12,107 nucleotides of DNA from Bacteroidota bacterium (lineage in GTDB: Bacteria; Bacteroidota; Ignavibacteria; Ignavibacteriales; Melioribacteraceae), in assembly GCA_021786655.1 (NCBI GenBank), contig JAJYMU010000124.1, forward strand, positions 1 to 12,107, written 5' to 3'. The notes below the pieces were generated by a model that was given only the letters and a program-made list of their open reading frames with translations, was not told the origin of the DNA and did no database searches. Position 1 is the stretch's first letter. The number at the start of each line of letters is the position of its first letter. Both the position numbers and the translations under genes were made by a program. This document shows, in pieces, positions 1 to 5,561 of this stretch.

Positions 1-2
1 AA

Positions 3-374
3 GAAGTTCCGGTCAGCAAAGATGAATTAACCCCGCTCGAAAGAATAATTCAGATTGAGAAAGAAAATGAACCGGAAGGTGAATCCATGTTCGACATGTT
101 GAAAGAAAATTTTGTTCAACCTCAACCATTATTGCCGAAGCTTGATCTGGCGGAACTTCTTGAACGCAAAGAGATGACAAAAATTATTGAAACAATTTTC
201 GATTACGACATCGAAGATTTTGCAAACACGCTTGAAGAAATATCTCAATGCAAAGAACTTGAGGACGCACAATCGGTAATAAATCGGACACTGGTGAGCC
301 GCCACATCCCGCGCAGCAACAAAGAAGCCGAAGCATTTATAACAATCATTTCAGAATTTTTTGAGCACCGGTAA
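3..374 (+). CDS. Hypothetical protein, 3' end only (5' end outside window)
   Basis: The frame is open from the left edge to a TAA at 372-374, giving about 123 residues. The first ATG inside the window (87) is not compelling as a start, because the frame stays open upstream and has the same acidic, charged character. The visible part is soluble and rich in Glu, Lys and Leu. It has a Pro/Gln patch (VQPQPLLPKL) followed by a predicted helical C-terminal segment with regularly spaced hydrophobics. There is no signal peptide, membrane segment or cysteine cluster. It ends 5 nt before obgE, so it is probably in the same transcript. I do not recognise the family. The missing N-terminus may carry the diagnostic domain. 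Confidence 0.75.
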   Translation, partial: EVPVSKDELTPLERIIQIEKENEPEGESMFDMLKENFVQPQPLLPKLDLAELLERKEMTKIIETIFDYDIEDFANTLEEISQCKELEDAQSVINRTLVSRHIPRSNKEAEAFITIISEFFEHR

Positions 375-379
375 TTTTT

Positions 380-1366
380 ATGTTTATAGACTATTCTAAA
401 ATATACATTAAAGCCGGAGACGGCGGAGATGGAGCCGTAGCTTTCCGGAGAGAGAAGTATGTTCCGAAAGGTGGTCCCGCAGGCGGTAACGGTGGAAACG
501 GAGGCAGCATAATTTTTGTTGCCGAGTCCAATCTTTCAACTTTACTTGATTTCCGGTATAACAAAAAATACAATGCTCAAAACGGCGAGCGCGGCGGCTC
601 CTCGCTCAAAGACGGAAAGAGCGGCAAAGATATTGTCATAAAAGTTCCGGTTGGAACCATCATCAAAGATTCCGAGACGGAAGAAATTCTGTGCGATCTT
701 GATAAAGACGGGAAAGAATTTGTTGCGGCAAAAGGCGGCAGAGGTGGAAAAGGAAACTCCAACTTTGCAACACCGACAAATCAAACTCCGCGCTTTGCCG
801 AGCCCGGCAAACCCGGCGAAGAAAGTAATGTTGTTCTTGAATTGAAACTGATTGCCGATGTCGGTCTGGTTGGATTTCCGAACGCAGGCAAGTCAACTTT
901 GATCTCTGTTATTTCGGAAGCCAAACCTAAAATTGCAGATTATCCTTTCACCACATTAGAACCGAATCTCGGGATCGTGCGTTATAAAGATTATCAAAGT
1001 ATAACAGTTGCAGATATACCGGGAATTATTGAAGGTGCTCATCTCGGCAAAGGATTGGGATTGAAGTTTCTTCGCCATATCGAGCGTACAAAAATTCTTC
1101 TCTTGATGATCGACATAACTTCCGAAGATTATGTTAAGGATTACAAAACATTGGTTAATGAACTCGAAAAATATTCTAAAGTTCTCAGCAAGAAGAAAAA
1201 ACTTTTGGCATTTACGAAAGCGGATTTGGTTGAAAAGTCCGAGTTGAAAAAAATCAAACTCAGAAAAATTCCGAATTACCATGGAACGGTCTTGGTTTTT
1301 TCTGCTGCAACAAAATTTGGCATCGAGGAATTGCTGGATAGTCTATGGCATCAATTGAAAGACTGA
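380..1366 (+). CDS. obgE: Obg family GTPase ObgE/CgtA
   Basis: ObgE is an essential GTPase that binds the 50S subunit during late ribosome assembly and is linked to stringent and stress control. The 328 residues show the glycine-rich Obg fold at about 1-158 (KAGDGGDGAVAFRREKY, GGPAGGNGGNGG) and then a G domain. G1 is GFPNAGKST at 165-173, switch I is DYPFTTLEPN around 187-196, G3 is DIPG at 212-215, G4 is TKAD at 279-282 (TKxD rather than NKxD, a tolerated variant), and G5 is SAAT at 308-311. The chain stops soon after G5, so the C-terminal OCT domain of Gram-positive Obg proteins is absent, as is usual for short Obg forms. The ATG at 380 fits the conserved N-terminus; no clear Shine-Dalgarno is seen. 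Its 3' end overlaps the following permease gene by 22 nt. Confidence 0.97.
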   Translation: MFIDYSKIYIKAGDGGDGAVAFRREKYVPKGGPAGGNGGNGGSIIFVAESNLSTLLDFRYNKKYNAQNGERGGSSLKDGKSGKDIVIKVPVGTIIKDSETEEILCDLDKDGKEFVAAKGGRGGKGNSNFATPTNQTPRFAEPGKPGEESNVVLELKLIADVGLVGFPNAGKSTLISVISEAKPKIADYPFTTLEPNLGIVRYKDYQSITVADIPGIIEGAHLGKGLGLKFLRHIERTKILLLMIDITSEDYVKDYKTLVNELEKYSKVLSKKKKLLAFTKADLVEKSELKKIKLRKIPNYHGTVLVFSAATKFGIEELLDSLWHQLKD

Positions 1367-2355
1367 ACCTTAAAAGCTATCTAATCAAACTCTTAATTTT
1401 TTTCGGAATTGCATTTCTTTCCGCGGTAATCGGTTTATGGGCGGGTCCGATAAAGATGAGTCTGAGCGATGTTTTATCTACACTTTTTTCTTCCGATACA
1501 ACCAAAACTTATTATCAAATCATTTGGGAAATTAGACTGCCGCGCGTTCTATTTGCACTCGCTGTCGGCGGCGGTTTATCTATAGCAGGCGCGGTTTTTC
1601 AAGCAATACTTATGAATCCTTTAGCCGAACCGTACATACTTGGCATTTCGAGCGGCGGAACGTTTGGCGCGGTTCTTTCGTTCGTGATCGGTGCATCATT
1701 GGTTGGAACACAACTATTTTCTTTCGCCGGCGCTTTTCTTGTAATGATTTTAGTCTTCGTTTTGGGAAAACGGTTTGGGGAGCTTGAACCGAATGTTTTA
1801 CTGCTGACCGGAGTGATGATAGGCGCATTTTTCTCAGCGGCAATTTTACTTTTAATGACGCTCTTAAATGATTCTTTACGCACCGCCGTTTTTTGGCTTA
1901 TCGGAAATTTGTCGATCGCGCCGAAGGAAAATTTAGTTTTCGTTTTGCCGGTTACTCTTATCGTAAGTTTTATCCTTACAATGAATTCTAATAAGTATAA
2001 TCTGCTCAGTCTGGGAATCGATACAGCAAAACAACTTGGCGTTAATACCGTTGCAGTCAAAAACATAACTTACGTTATAACAAGCATTATGATTGGCGCG
2101 TTGGTTTCAGTCAGCGGAATAATTGGTTTTGTCGGTTTATTAATTCCGCATATTTGCAGACTAATTTTCGGAACAGATAACAGAGTTGTTTTGCCTGCAT
2201 CGTTTTTTATTGGAGCGGCATACTTAACTCTTGCAGATACGCTTGCGCGCACGTTGGTAGCGCCGTCGGAATTGCCTGTGGGAGCTATAACGGCGTTAAT
2301 CGGGGCTCCGGTTTTTGTATATCTTCTTAAACAAAAATTCAACGTTAGAATTTAA
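1345..2355 (+). CDS. FecCD/BtuC-type ABC transporter permease (orphan)
   Basis: This is an inner-membrane permease of the FecCD family, which moves iron-siderophore, haem or cobalamin using a periplasmic binding protein and a FecE/BtuD-type ATPase. The 336 residues are very hydrophobic, consistent with about ten membrane helices. Family hallmarks are LPRVLFALAVGGGLSIAGA (65-83), NPLAEPYILGISSGG (91-105), SGIIGFVGLLIPHICR (257-272, the ATPase-coupling region) and the C-terminal PVGAITALIGAPVFVYLL (311-328). Length is normal for the family. The ATG at 1345 lies inside the end of obgE; GAGG at 1325-1328 is a distant possible ribosome site, so expression probably depends on translational coupling. 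No ATPase or binding-protein gene is adjacent, which is unusual. The substrate cannot be read from sequence. Confidence 0.93.
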   Translation: MASIERLNLKSYLIKLLIFFGIAFLSAVIGLWAGPIKMSLSDVLSTLFSSDTTKTYYQIIWEIRLPRVLFALAVGGGLSIAGAVFQAILMNPLAEPYILGISSGGTFGAVLSFVIGASLVGTQLFSFAGAFLVMILVFVLGKRFGELEPNVLLLTGVMIGAFFSAAILLLMTLLNDSLRTAVFWLIGNLSIAPKENLVFVLPVTLIVSFILTMNSNKYNLLSLGIDTAKQLGVNTVAVKNITYVITSIMIGALVSVSGIIGFVGLLIPHICRLIFGTDNRVVLPASFFIGAAYLTLADTLARTLVAPSELPVGAITALIGAPVFVYLLKQKFNVRI

Positions 2356-2368
2356 CTTTGCGGTAAGC

Positions 2369-2411
2369 GGTTTGTCTTGCAAACCAAGCTTGAAGTTTGG
2401 AGCTTGAAACT
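2369..2411 (+). other. Cluster of mutually exclusive hairpins after the permease gene
   Basis: This gap between the permease and the tRNA holds several complementary short elements. GGTTTG (2369-2374) pairs with CAAACC (2380-2385). CAAAC (2380-2384) can instead pair with GTTTG (2395-2399). AGTTT (2394-2398) can pair with AAACT (2407-2411). CAAGCT (2385-2390) is complementary to AGCTTG (2401-2406). No T-tract follows directly, so it is not a classic terminator. It could be a weak 3' end for the obgE-permease transcript, a processing site, or chance repetitive sequence. Confidence 0.3.
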
Positions 2412-2444
2412 ATATATTTATTCCCCGTTTTTAAGATTTTATTC

Positions 2445-2472
2445 TTGAAACTTGTTTTTTTGATTTGATAAG
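2445..2472 (+). promoter_or_regulatory. Candidate sigma-70-like promoter for tRNA-Met and secG
   Basis: TTGAAA (2445-2450) and GATAAG (2467-2472) are 16 nt apart and would place transcription initiation just before the tRNA at 2481. The -35 match is good and the -10 match is modest. The AT-rich setting makes chance matches common. Confidence 0.35.
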
Positions 2473-2480
2473 AAATTTTT

Positions 2481-2554
2481 GGCGAGGTAGCTCAGTAGGT
2501 TAGAGCAGTGGAATCATAATCCACGTGTCGGGGGTTCGAATCCCTCCCTCGCTA
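2481..2554 (+). tRNA. tRNA-Met, anticodon CAT (elongator type)
   Basis: A complete cloverleaf can be drawn. The acceptor stem is GGCGAGG (2481-2487) with CCTCGCT (2547-2553), with one G-U at the end pair. The D-stem is GCTC/GAGC, the anticodon stem GTGGA/TCCAC (2508-2512, 2520-2524) around loop ATCATAA with CAT at 2515-2517, and the T-arm GGGGG, TTCGAAT, CCCTC with one G-U pair. The discriminator is A2554. CCA is not encoded; CTT follows. The paired first acceptor position argues against initiator tRNA. The overall sequence resembles Bacteroidota elongator tRNA-Met more than the lysidine-modified tRNA-Ile2, but that alternative is not fully excluded by eye. It lies 22 nt before secG. Confidence 0.96.
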
Positions 2555-2576
2555 CTTCTAATTAGGAGTTATAAAA

Positions 2577-2924
2577 ATGTACTCATTATTAATGCTTATA
2601 TCGGTTTTAATAGGAATTTTATTAATCATTGTTGTGCTTCTTCAATCAAGCAAAGGCGGCGGATTAGCCGGATCGTTTGGAGGTTCAGGTCAATTCGGAA
2701 CAGTATTCGGAACCAGAAGAACTGCAGACTTCCTGAGTAAAGCTACTTGGTGGCTCGGCGGCGCTCTGATGGTTTTGGCTGTGGTAATAAATTTATTTTT
2801 CCTACCCGGTCAAACAACAAGTGCACAAAGGGAAAGTATTATTCAAGGCGGCAGACAGCAAGCGGTACCAACTGCGCCGGCGCTGCCACAACAAAAACCG
2901 CCAACGCAGTCAAATCAAAAATAG
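2577..2924 (+). CDS. secG: Preprotein translocase subunit SecG
   Basis: SecG is the small SecYEG subunit that assists SecA-driven export across the inner membrane. The 115 residues show the family layout. Membrane helix 1 lies at about 4-22 (LLMLISVLIGILLIIVVLL). The conserved cytoplasmic loop QSSKGGGLAGSFGG at 23-36 follows, with a GTVFGTRRTADFL segment after it. Helix 2 lies at about 58-76 (GGALMVLAVVINLFF). The hydrophilic tail is rich in Gln and Pro (from about 78), typical in character though variable in sequence. AGGAG at 2564-2568 sits 8 nt before the ATG, a clear Shine-Dalgarno. The gene follows tRNA-Met by 22 nt with no terminator between, suggesting one transcript from which the tRNA is cut. 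A strong terminator follows the stop codon. Confidence 0.96.
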   Translation: MYSLLMLISVLIGILLIIVVLLQSSKGGGLAGSFGGSGQFGTVFGTRRTADFLSKATWWLGGALMVLAVVINLFFLPGQTTSAQRESIIQGGRQQAVPTAPALPQQKPPTQSNQK

Positions 2925-2932
2925 ATTTTGCG

Positions 2933-2957
2933 AGCCCCTTCAACAAGGGGCTTTCTT
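2933..2957 (+). terminator. Rho-independent terminator after secG
   Basis: AGCCCCTT (2933-2940) and AAGGGGCT (2945-2952) form a perfect 8-bp stem with loop CAAC, followed by TTCTT. It lies 8 nt past the secG stop codon. Confidence 0.9.
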
Positions 2958-3019
2958 ATCACTTCAATTATGAATCTATTATCTAATATCACGCAATTTA
3001 ATTTTCATTCGGGGAGTTT

Positions 3020-3850
3020 ATGAAAAAAGAAAAGAAACCAGTTAAGGCATACAAGAATTTAGAATTTCTGAATTCTGCCGATGCACGTACAATTAGAATT
3101 TTATCGGAGTTCTATGAACCCAAATCAAGATTCGAAAAGAATCATATTGTTGACACAGTCGTTTTCTTTGGTTCCGCTAGAATACATTCCAGAAAAGGTT
3201 CTCTTAAGTTATTGAACGAAGCCAAAAAAGATAAGTCGCCATCAGCTCAGCAAAAGTTTGATCGTGCCGTGCAGCAAGTTGAAATGTCTAAGTACTATGA
3301 AGATGCGGTTAAACTTTCTAAGAAATTGACCGAATGGTCGATGAAGCTTCCGTCGAACGGCAAACGATTTATTATCTGCAGCGGCGGCGGACCTGGTATT
3401 ATGGAAGCTGCAAACAAAGGTGCTCGGCTGGCAAAAGGTCATTCCATAGGTTTAAACATCAGCATACCTTACGAACAATTTGTAAATCAATATGTTGACC
3501 CCGCACTAGCATTCGAATTTCATTACTTCTTCATGAGAAAATTCTGGTTCGCATATCTTGCAAAAGGTTTGGTTGCTTTTCCCGGAGGGTTCGGAACGAT
3601 GGATGAGCTGATGGAAATGCTGACGTTAGTTCAGACCGACAAAATTTCTAAACCGCTGAAAATAGTTTTATACGGTGAAAGTTATTGGCGAGAGATTATC
3701 AACTTCGACAAAATGATTGCGCACGGCGTGATAAATGCTACCGACATGAAACTATTGGATTTTGCAAATGATGTGGATGAAGCTTTTCAAAAGATTACAG
3801 TTCATTTTACGAAACATTATTTGAACAATAATCACAACAGCCATAAATAA
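3020..3850 (+). CDS. LOG-family (TIGR00730-type) nucleotide 5'-monophosphate nucleosidase, lysine-decarboxylase-like fold
   Basis: This is a Rossmann-fold cytosolic protein of the LOG family. Members of this family hydrolyse the N-glycosidic bond of nucleoside monophosphates, releasing ribose 5-phosphate, and many were once misnamed lysine decarboxylases. In 276 residues the signatures are VVFFGSARI (47-55), CSGGGPGIMEAANKGA (120-135) and PGGFGTMDELMEMLTLVQT (188-206), with FFMRKFWF (170-177) carrying the Arg-Lys of the active-site region. The N-terminal extension (1-45) containing an RILSEF segment matches the longer bacterial subtype. GGGGAG (3011-3016) lies only 3 nt from the ATG, a short spacing. 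An upstream TATTAT/TAATAT-rich stretch (2977-2989) could hold the promoter, since the gene follows the secG terminator. A terminator follows. The exact substrate cannot be assigned. Confidence 0.9.
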   Translation: MKKEKKPVKAYKNLEFLNSADARTIRILSEFYEPKSRFEKNHIVDTVVFFGSARIHSRKGSLKLLNEAKKDKSPSAQQKFDRAVQQVEMSKYYEDAVKLSKKLTEWSMKLPSNGKRFIICSGGGPGIMEAANKGARLAKGHSIGLNISIPYEQFVNQYVDPALAFEFHYFFMRKFWFAYLAKGLVAFPGGFGTMDELMEMLTLVQTDKISKPLKIVLYGESYWREIINFDKMIAHGVINATDMKLLDFANDVDEAFQKITVHFTKHYLNNNHNSHK

Positions 3851-3881
3851 AAAATCCCCCGTCTTTGACGGAGGATTTTTT
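3850..3881. terminator. Bidirectional terminator between LOG gene and rpsU
   Basis: The arms are ATCCCCCGTC (3854-3863) and GACGGAGGAT (3867-3876). They form a stem with one C/A mismatch and a TTT loop, flanked by an A-tract on the left and TTTTTT on the right. The A/T flanks make it work on both strands, serving the plus-strand LOG gene and the converging minus-strand rpsU, whose stop codon lies at 3887. Confidence 0.9.
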
Positions 3882-3886
3882 CAAGA

Positions 3887-4090
3887 TTAACCTCTTCTAT
3901 CTCGCAAGGATTGTTCGCGCGAAGCTCTTCGTTTCGACTTAATTGCATCCATTCTCTTTTCGATAGAGGGCTTGGTGTAAGAAGTTCTTTTCTTGTACTC
4001 TTTTAGAATACCGGAACGCTCATATTTTTTCTTAAAACGTTTTAACGCTTTGTCAATATTCTCGTTCTCTTGAACGGTAATGCCTACCAA
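3887..4090 (-). CDS. rpsU: Small ribosomal subunit protein bS21
   Basis: bS21 is a basic 30S protein near the platform and the anti-Shine-Dalgarno end of 16S rRNA, important for initiation. The 67-residue product shows the family pattern: ENENIDKALKRFKKKYERSG (8-27), LKEYKKRTSYTKPS, and a basic C-terminal tail ending SLRDRRG. The start codon is TTG (4088-4090): an in-frame stop lies three codons upstream, and no ATG or GTG lies between. AGGTG, read on the minus strand at 4098-4102, sits 7 nt from the TTG, supporting this start. The gene follows uspA by 76 nt on the same strand and ends at a bidirectional terminator. It may be the last gene of the sigma factor-uspA transcript or have its own promoter; I see no clear one. 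Confidence 0.95.
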   Translation of the reverse strand: MVGITVQENENIDKALKRFKKKYERSGILKEYKKRTSYTKPSIEKRMDAIKSKRRASREQSLRDRRG

Positions 4091-4103
4091 TGTTTTTCAC
4101 CTG
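4091..4103 (-). promoter_or_regulatory. Shine-Dalgarno deciding the TTG start of rpsU
   Basis: On the minus strand AGGTG (4098-4102) precedes the TTG codon (4088-4090) by 7 nt. It overlaps the in-frame TGA that closes the frame upstream, so the TTG is effectively the only usable start. Confidence 0.7.
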
Positions 4104-4166
4104 CCTTCTTTGTTAATTTTTTTGCGTTCCAAACCTAAAGAATTGGGCTATGAGAATCAAATTAGG

Positions 4167-4625
4167 TTACGCATCTTCATCGGGAGGATTGATAACTAAA
4201 ACGGGGCATTTGGCGTATCTGATCACTTTTTCCGCCACGCTTCCCAGCAAATTATGAAGCAAACCGGTTCTGCCGTGTGTTGCAATAACGATCAATTCAG
4301 CGCCAACCTCTTTAGCGTAGTTAACAATTTCCTCGTAGTCCATTCCGTGTCTTAGAACCGGAAGAATTTTAATCGGCAAGTCTTCTCTTAATTCGTTTGC
4401 GAGTTCATTTAATTGCTTGAGTGCTTCTTCTTCCATCGACTTCAATACTGTTTCTTCGGTAACGTGCAAACCTTTGACAACAAGAAATGGCGGGTTTTTC
4501 TCAAGAACATATACGAGGTGGATTGTTGCATCCATTCGCTCGGCAAGGTCGCACGCATATTCAAATGCCGATTGTGAAAGTCTGCTGAAATCTGTAGGGA
4601 CAATTATATTTTTAATGTTGAACAT
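4167..4625 (-). CDS. uspA: Universal stress protein, UspA family, ATP-binding type
   Basis: This is a single-domain universal stress protein of 152 residues, the usual size; such proteins are cytoplasmic and accumulate under stress. IIVPTDFS (7-14) holds the nucleotide-contacting Asp12. ATHGRTGLLHNLLGSVAEKV (115-134) carries the ATP-binding pattern G118-x9-G128-S129, with Ala115 in place of the first glycine of the G-x2-G signature, a common variant. The strand PVLVINP (141-147) closes the fold. It starts 5 nt after the stop codon of the anti-sigma-like gene, so the two are almost certainly co-transcribed and coupled, placing it in the sigma factor regulon. The ATG at 4623-4625 has no strong Shine-Dalgarno, consistent with coupling. 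Confidence 0.95.
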   Translation of the reverse strand: MFNIKNIIVPTDFSRLSQSAFEYACDLAERMDATIHLVYVLEKNPPFLVVKGLHVTEETVLKSMEEEALKQLNELANELREDLPIKILPVLRHGMDYEEIVNYAKEVGAELIVIATHGRTGLLHNLLGSVAEKVIRYAKCPVLVINPPDEDA

Positions 4626-4630
4626 GCCAA

Positions 4631-4858
4631 TCAGTTAAACTTGACTTGAAAAATTTCTGTGAGGATTTTGTTTCTCAATTCATCTGGAGTTGTACAGTTT
4701 GCAAATCTTTGTTGCAACAGTTCTTTAATTCTTTTCTGGATCAAGTATTCGTTCCGAATAGGAAAATCATTTTTGATCAACTCTCCCAGTCTGCACTTAA
4801 CCGGAAAATCTTTTACTTCATTATCAACATAAGCAGTTATTTCTTCTGCTAATTCCAT
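4631..4858 (-). CDS. RsrA-like anti-sigma factor lacking the zinc-binding motif
   Basis: This small acidic-basic protein of 75 residues lies 21 nt downstream of an ECF sigma gene. Position and sequence suggest a cognate anti-sigma factor. AYVDNEV (9-15) resembles the YLDGE segment, EYLIQKRIKELLQQRF (37-52) resembles the helix after the zinc site, and TTPDELRNKILTEI (56-69) resembles the P-x-x-L-R-x-K-I ending of RsrA/ZAS proteins. In zinc-containing members an H-x3-C-x2-C motif would sit at about 26-34; here that stretch reads ELIKNDFPI. There is no histidine at all and only two cysteines (Cys22, Cys55), so zinc cannot be bound in the usual way. The family assignment is inference from memory of RsrA, not a search result. 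It could also be an unrelated small protein. Confidence 0.65.
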   Translation of the reverse strand: MELAEEITAYVDNEVKDFPVKCRLGELIKNDFPIRNEYLIQKRIKELLQQRFANCTTPDELRNKILTEIFQVKFN

Positions 4859-4879
4859 TGCGTTGCACCCGCTGAAATT

Positions 4880-5485
4880 CTATTTGGAAGTTTTTTTCTT
4901 TGCGACGAATCCTTTGTCTTTGGCGTAATCGTAAAGTTGAGCGTAAAGCATTTTGCGCGCTCTGTGTAAACGCGAACGAACGGTGCCGACCGGAATATCC
5001 ACAAAGTCGGCAATCTCTTCATAAGTAAAACCTTCTATATCGCTTAGAATGATCACGGTTCTGAAGTCCTCAGGTAAATCGGTTATAGCACTGGAAATTT
5101 CGTCATCCAACAAATTTGTAAATGCGTCTTGTTCATAATGCTGCATTTCAACTTGATCGGATTTTATGTTCTCATAAAAATTCTGAACATCTTCATAATC
5201 AACCTTATCCGGTTCTTTGGTTTGCTTGCGGTAATCGTTTATGTAGGAATTTTTTAGAATTCTGAACAGCCATGCTTTACAGTTGGTGCCTTTTTCAAAT
5301 TTATCGAAGAAACGGAAAGCTTTTAGGAAAGTCTCCTGTACCAAATCATCCGCATCGTCTTCGTCGCCGGTCATTCGCAGCGCAAAATTATAAACCGCAT
5401 CCATATGAGGGACGGCTTCTTTTTCGAACTCGCGGTAACGTTGCTGGAGTTCTTCGTTGGATAATTTATTAGTGATAGCTCGCAT
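4880..5485 (-). CDS. ECF RNA polymerase sigma factor, SigR/SigH-like
   Basis: This 201-residue sigma-70 family protein directs RNA polymerase to a stress regulon. Region 2 (about 24-92) includes FALRMTGDEDDADDLVQETFLKAF and the stretch KGTNCKAWLFRILKNSYINDYRK (65-87), close to the SigR/SigH (ECF12-type) pattern of actinobacterial thiol-stress sigma factors. An acidic linker (about 93-127) follows. Region 4 (about 128-186) ends in the helix-turn-helix YEEIADFVDIPVGTVRSRLHRARK (155-178). The ATG at 5483-5485 is the first possible start after an in-frame stop five codons upstream; no Shine-Dalgarno is visible. It heads the sigma, anti-sigma, uspA series and lies 76 nt after the M14 gene. I looked in that gap for a SigR-type promoter (GGAAT and GTT about 18 nt apart) and found no convincing match. 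Confidence 0.95.
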   Translation of the reverse strand: MRAITNKLSNEELQQRYREFEKEAVPHMDAVYNFALRMTGDEDDADDLVQETFLKAFRFFDKFEKGTNCKAWLFRILKNSYINDYRKQTKEPDKVDYEDVQNFYENIKSDQVEMQHYEQDAFTNLLDDEISSAITDLPEDFRTVIILSDIEGFTYEEIADFVDIPVGTVRSRLHRARKMLYAQLYDYAKDKGFVAKKKTSK

Positions 5486-5561
5486 AAGCGCGGTTGTCTT
5501 TCAAAGAAGGAGTTTTAACAAATGAAAATTAAGTAAATATCGATTCAATTAGTATTCGAAT

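Noticed and set aside
87..374. Treating the first gene as a complete 95-codon gene starting at ATG 87
   Set aside because: The frame is open to the window edge and no convincing ribosome-binding site precedes this ATG, so a truncated longer gene is more likely.
1599..2066. 155-codon minus-strand frame inside the permease gene
   Set aside because: It is antisense to a well-supported FecCD permease and shows no coherent domain or upstream signal.
5507..5536. AAGGAG followed 9 nt later by ATG and a stop after four codons on the plus strand
   Set aside because: It looks like a translated leader, but it lies opposite the minus-strand genes with no plus-strand gene following, so it is most likely chance.
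5486..5561. SigR-type autoregulatory promoter upstream of the ECF sigma gene
   Set aside because: A GAAT and a GTT occur on the minus strand, but their spacing is about 23 nt instead of about 18 and the GG is missing.
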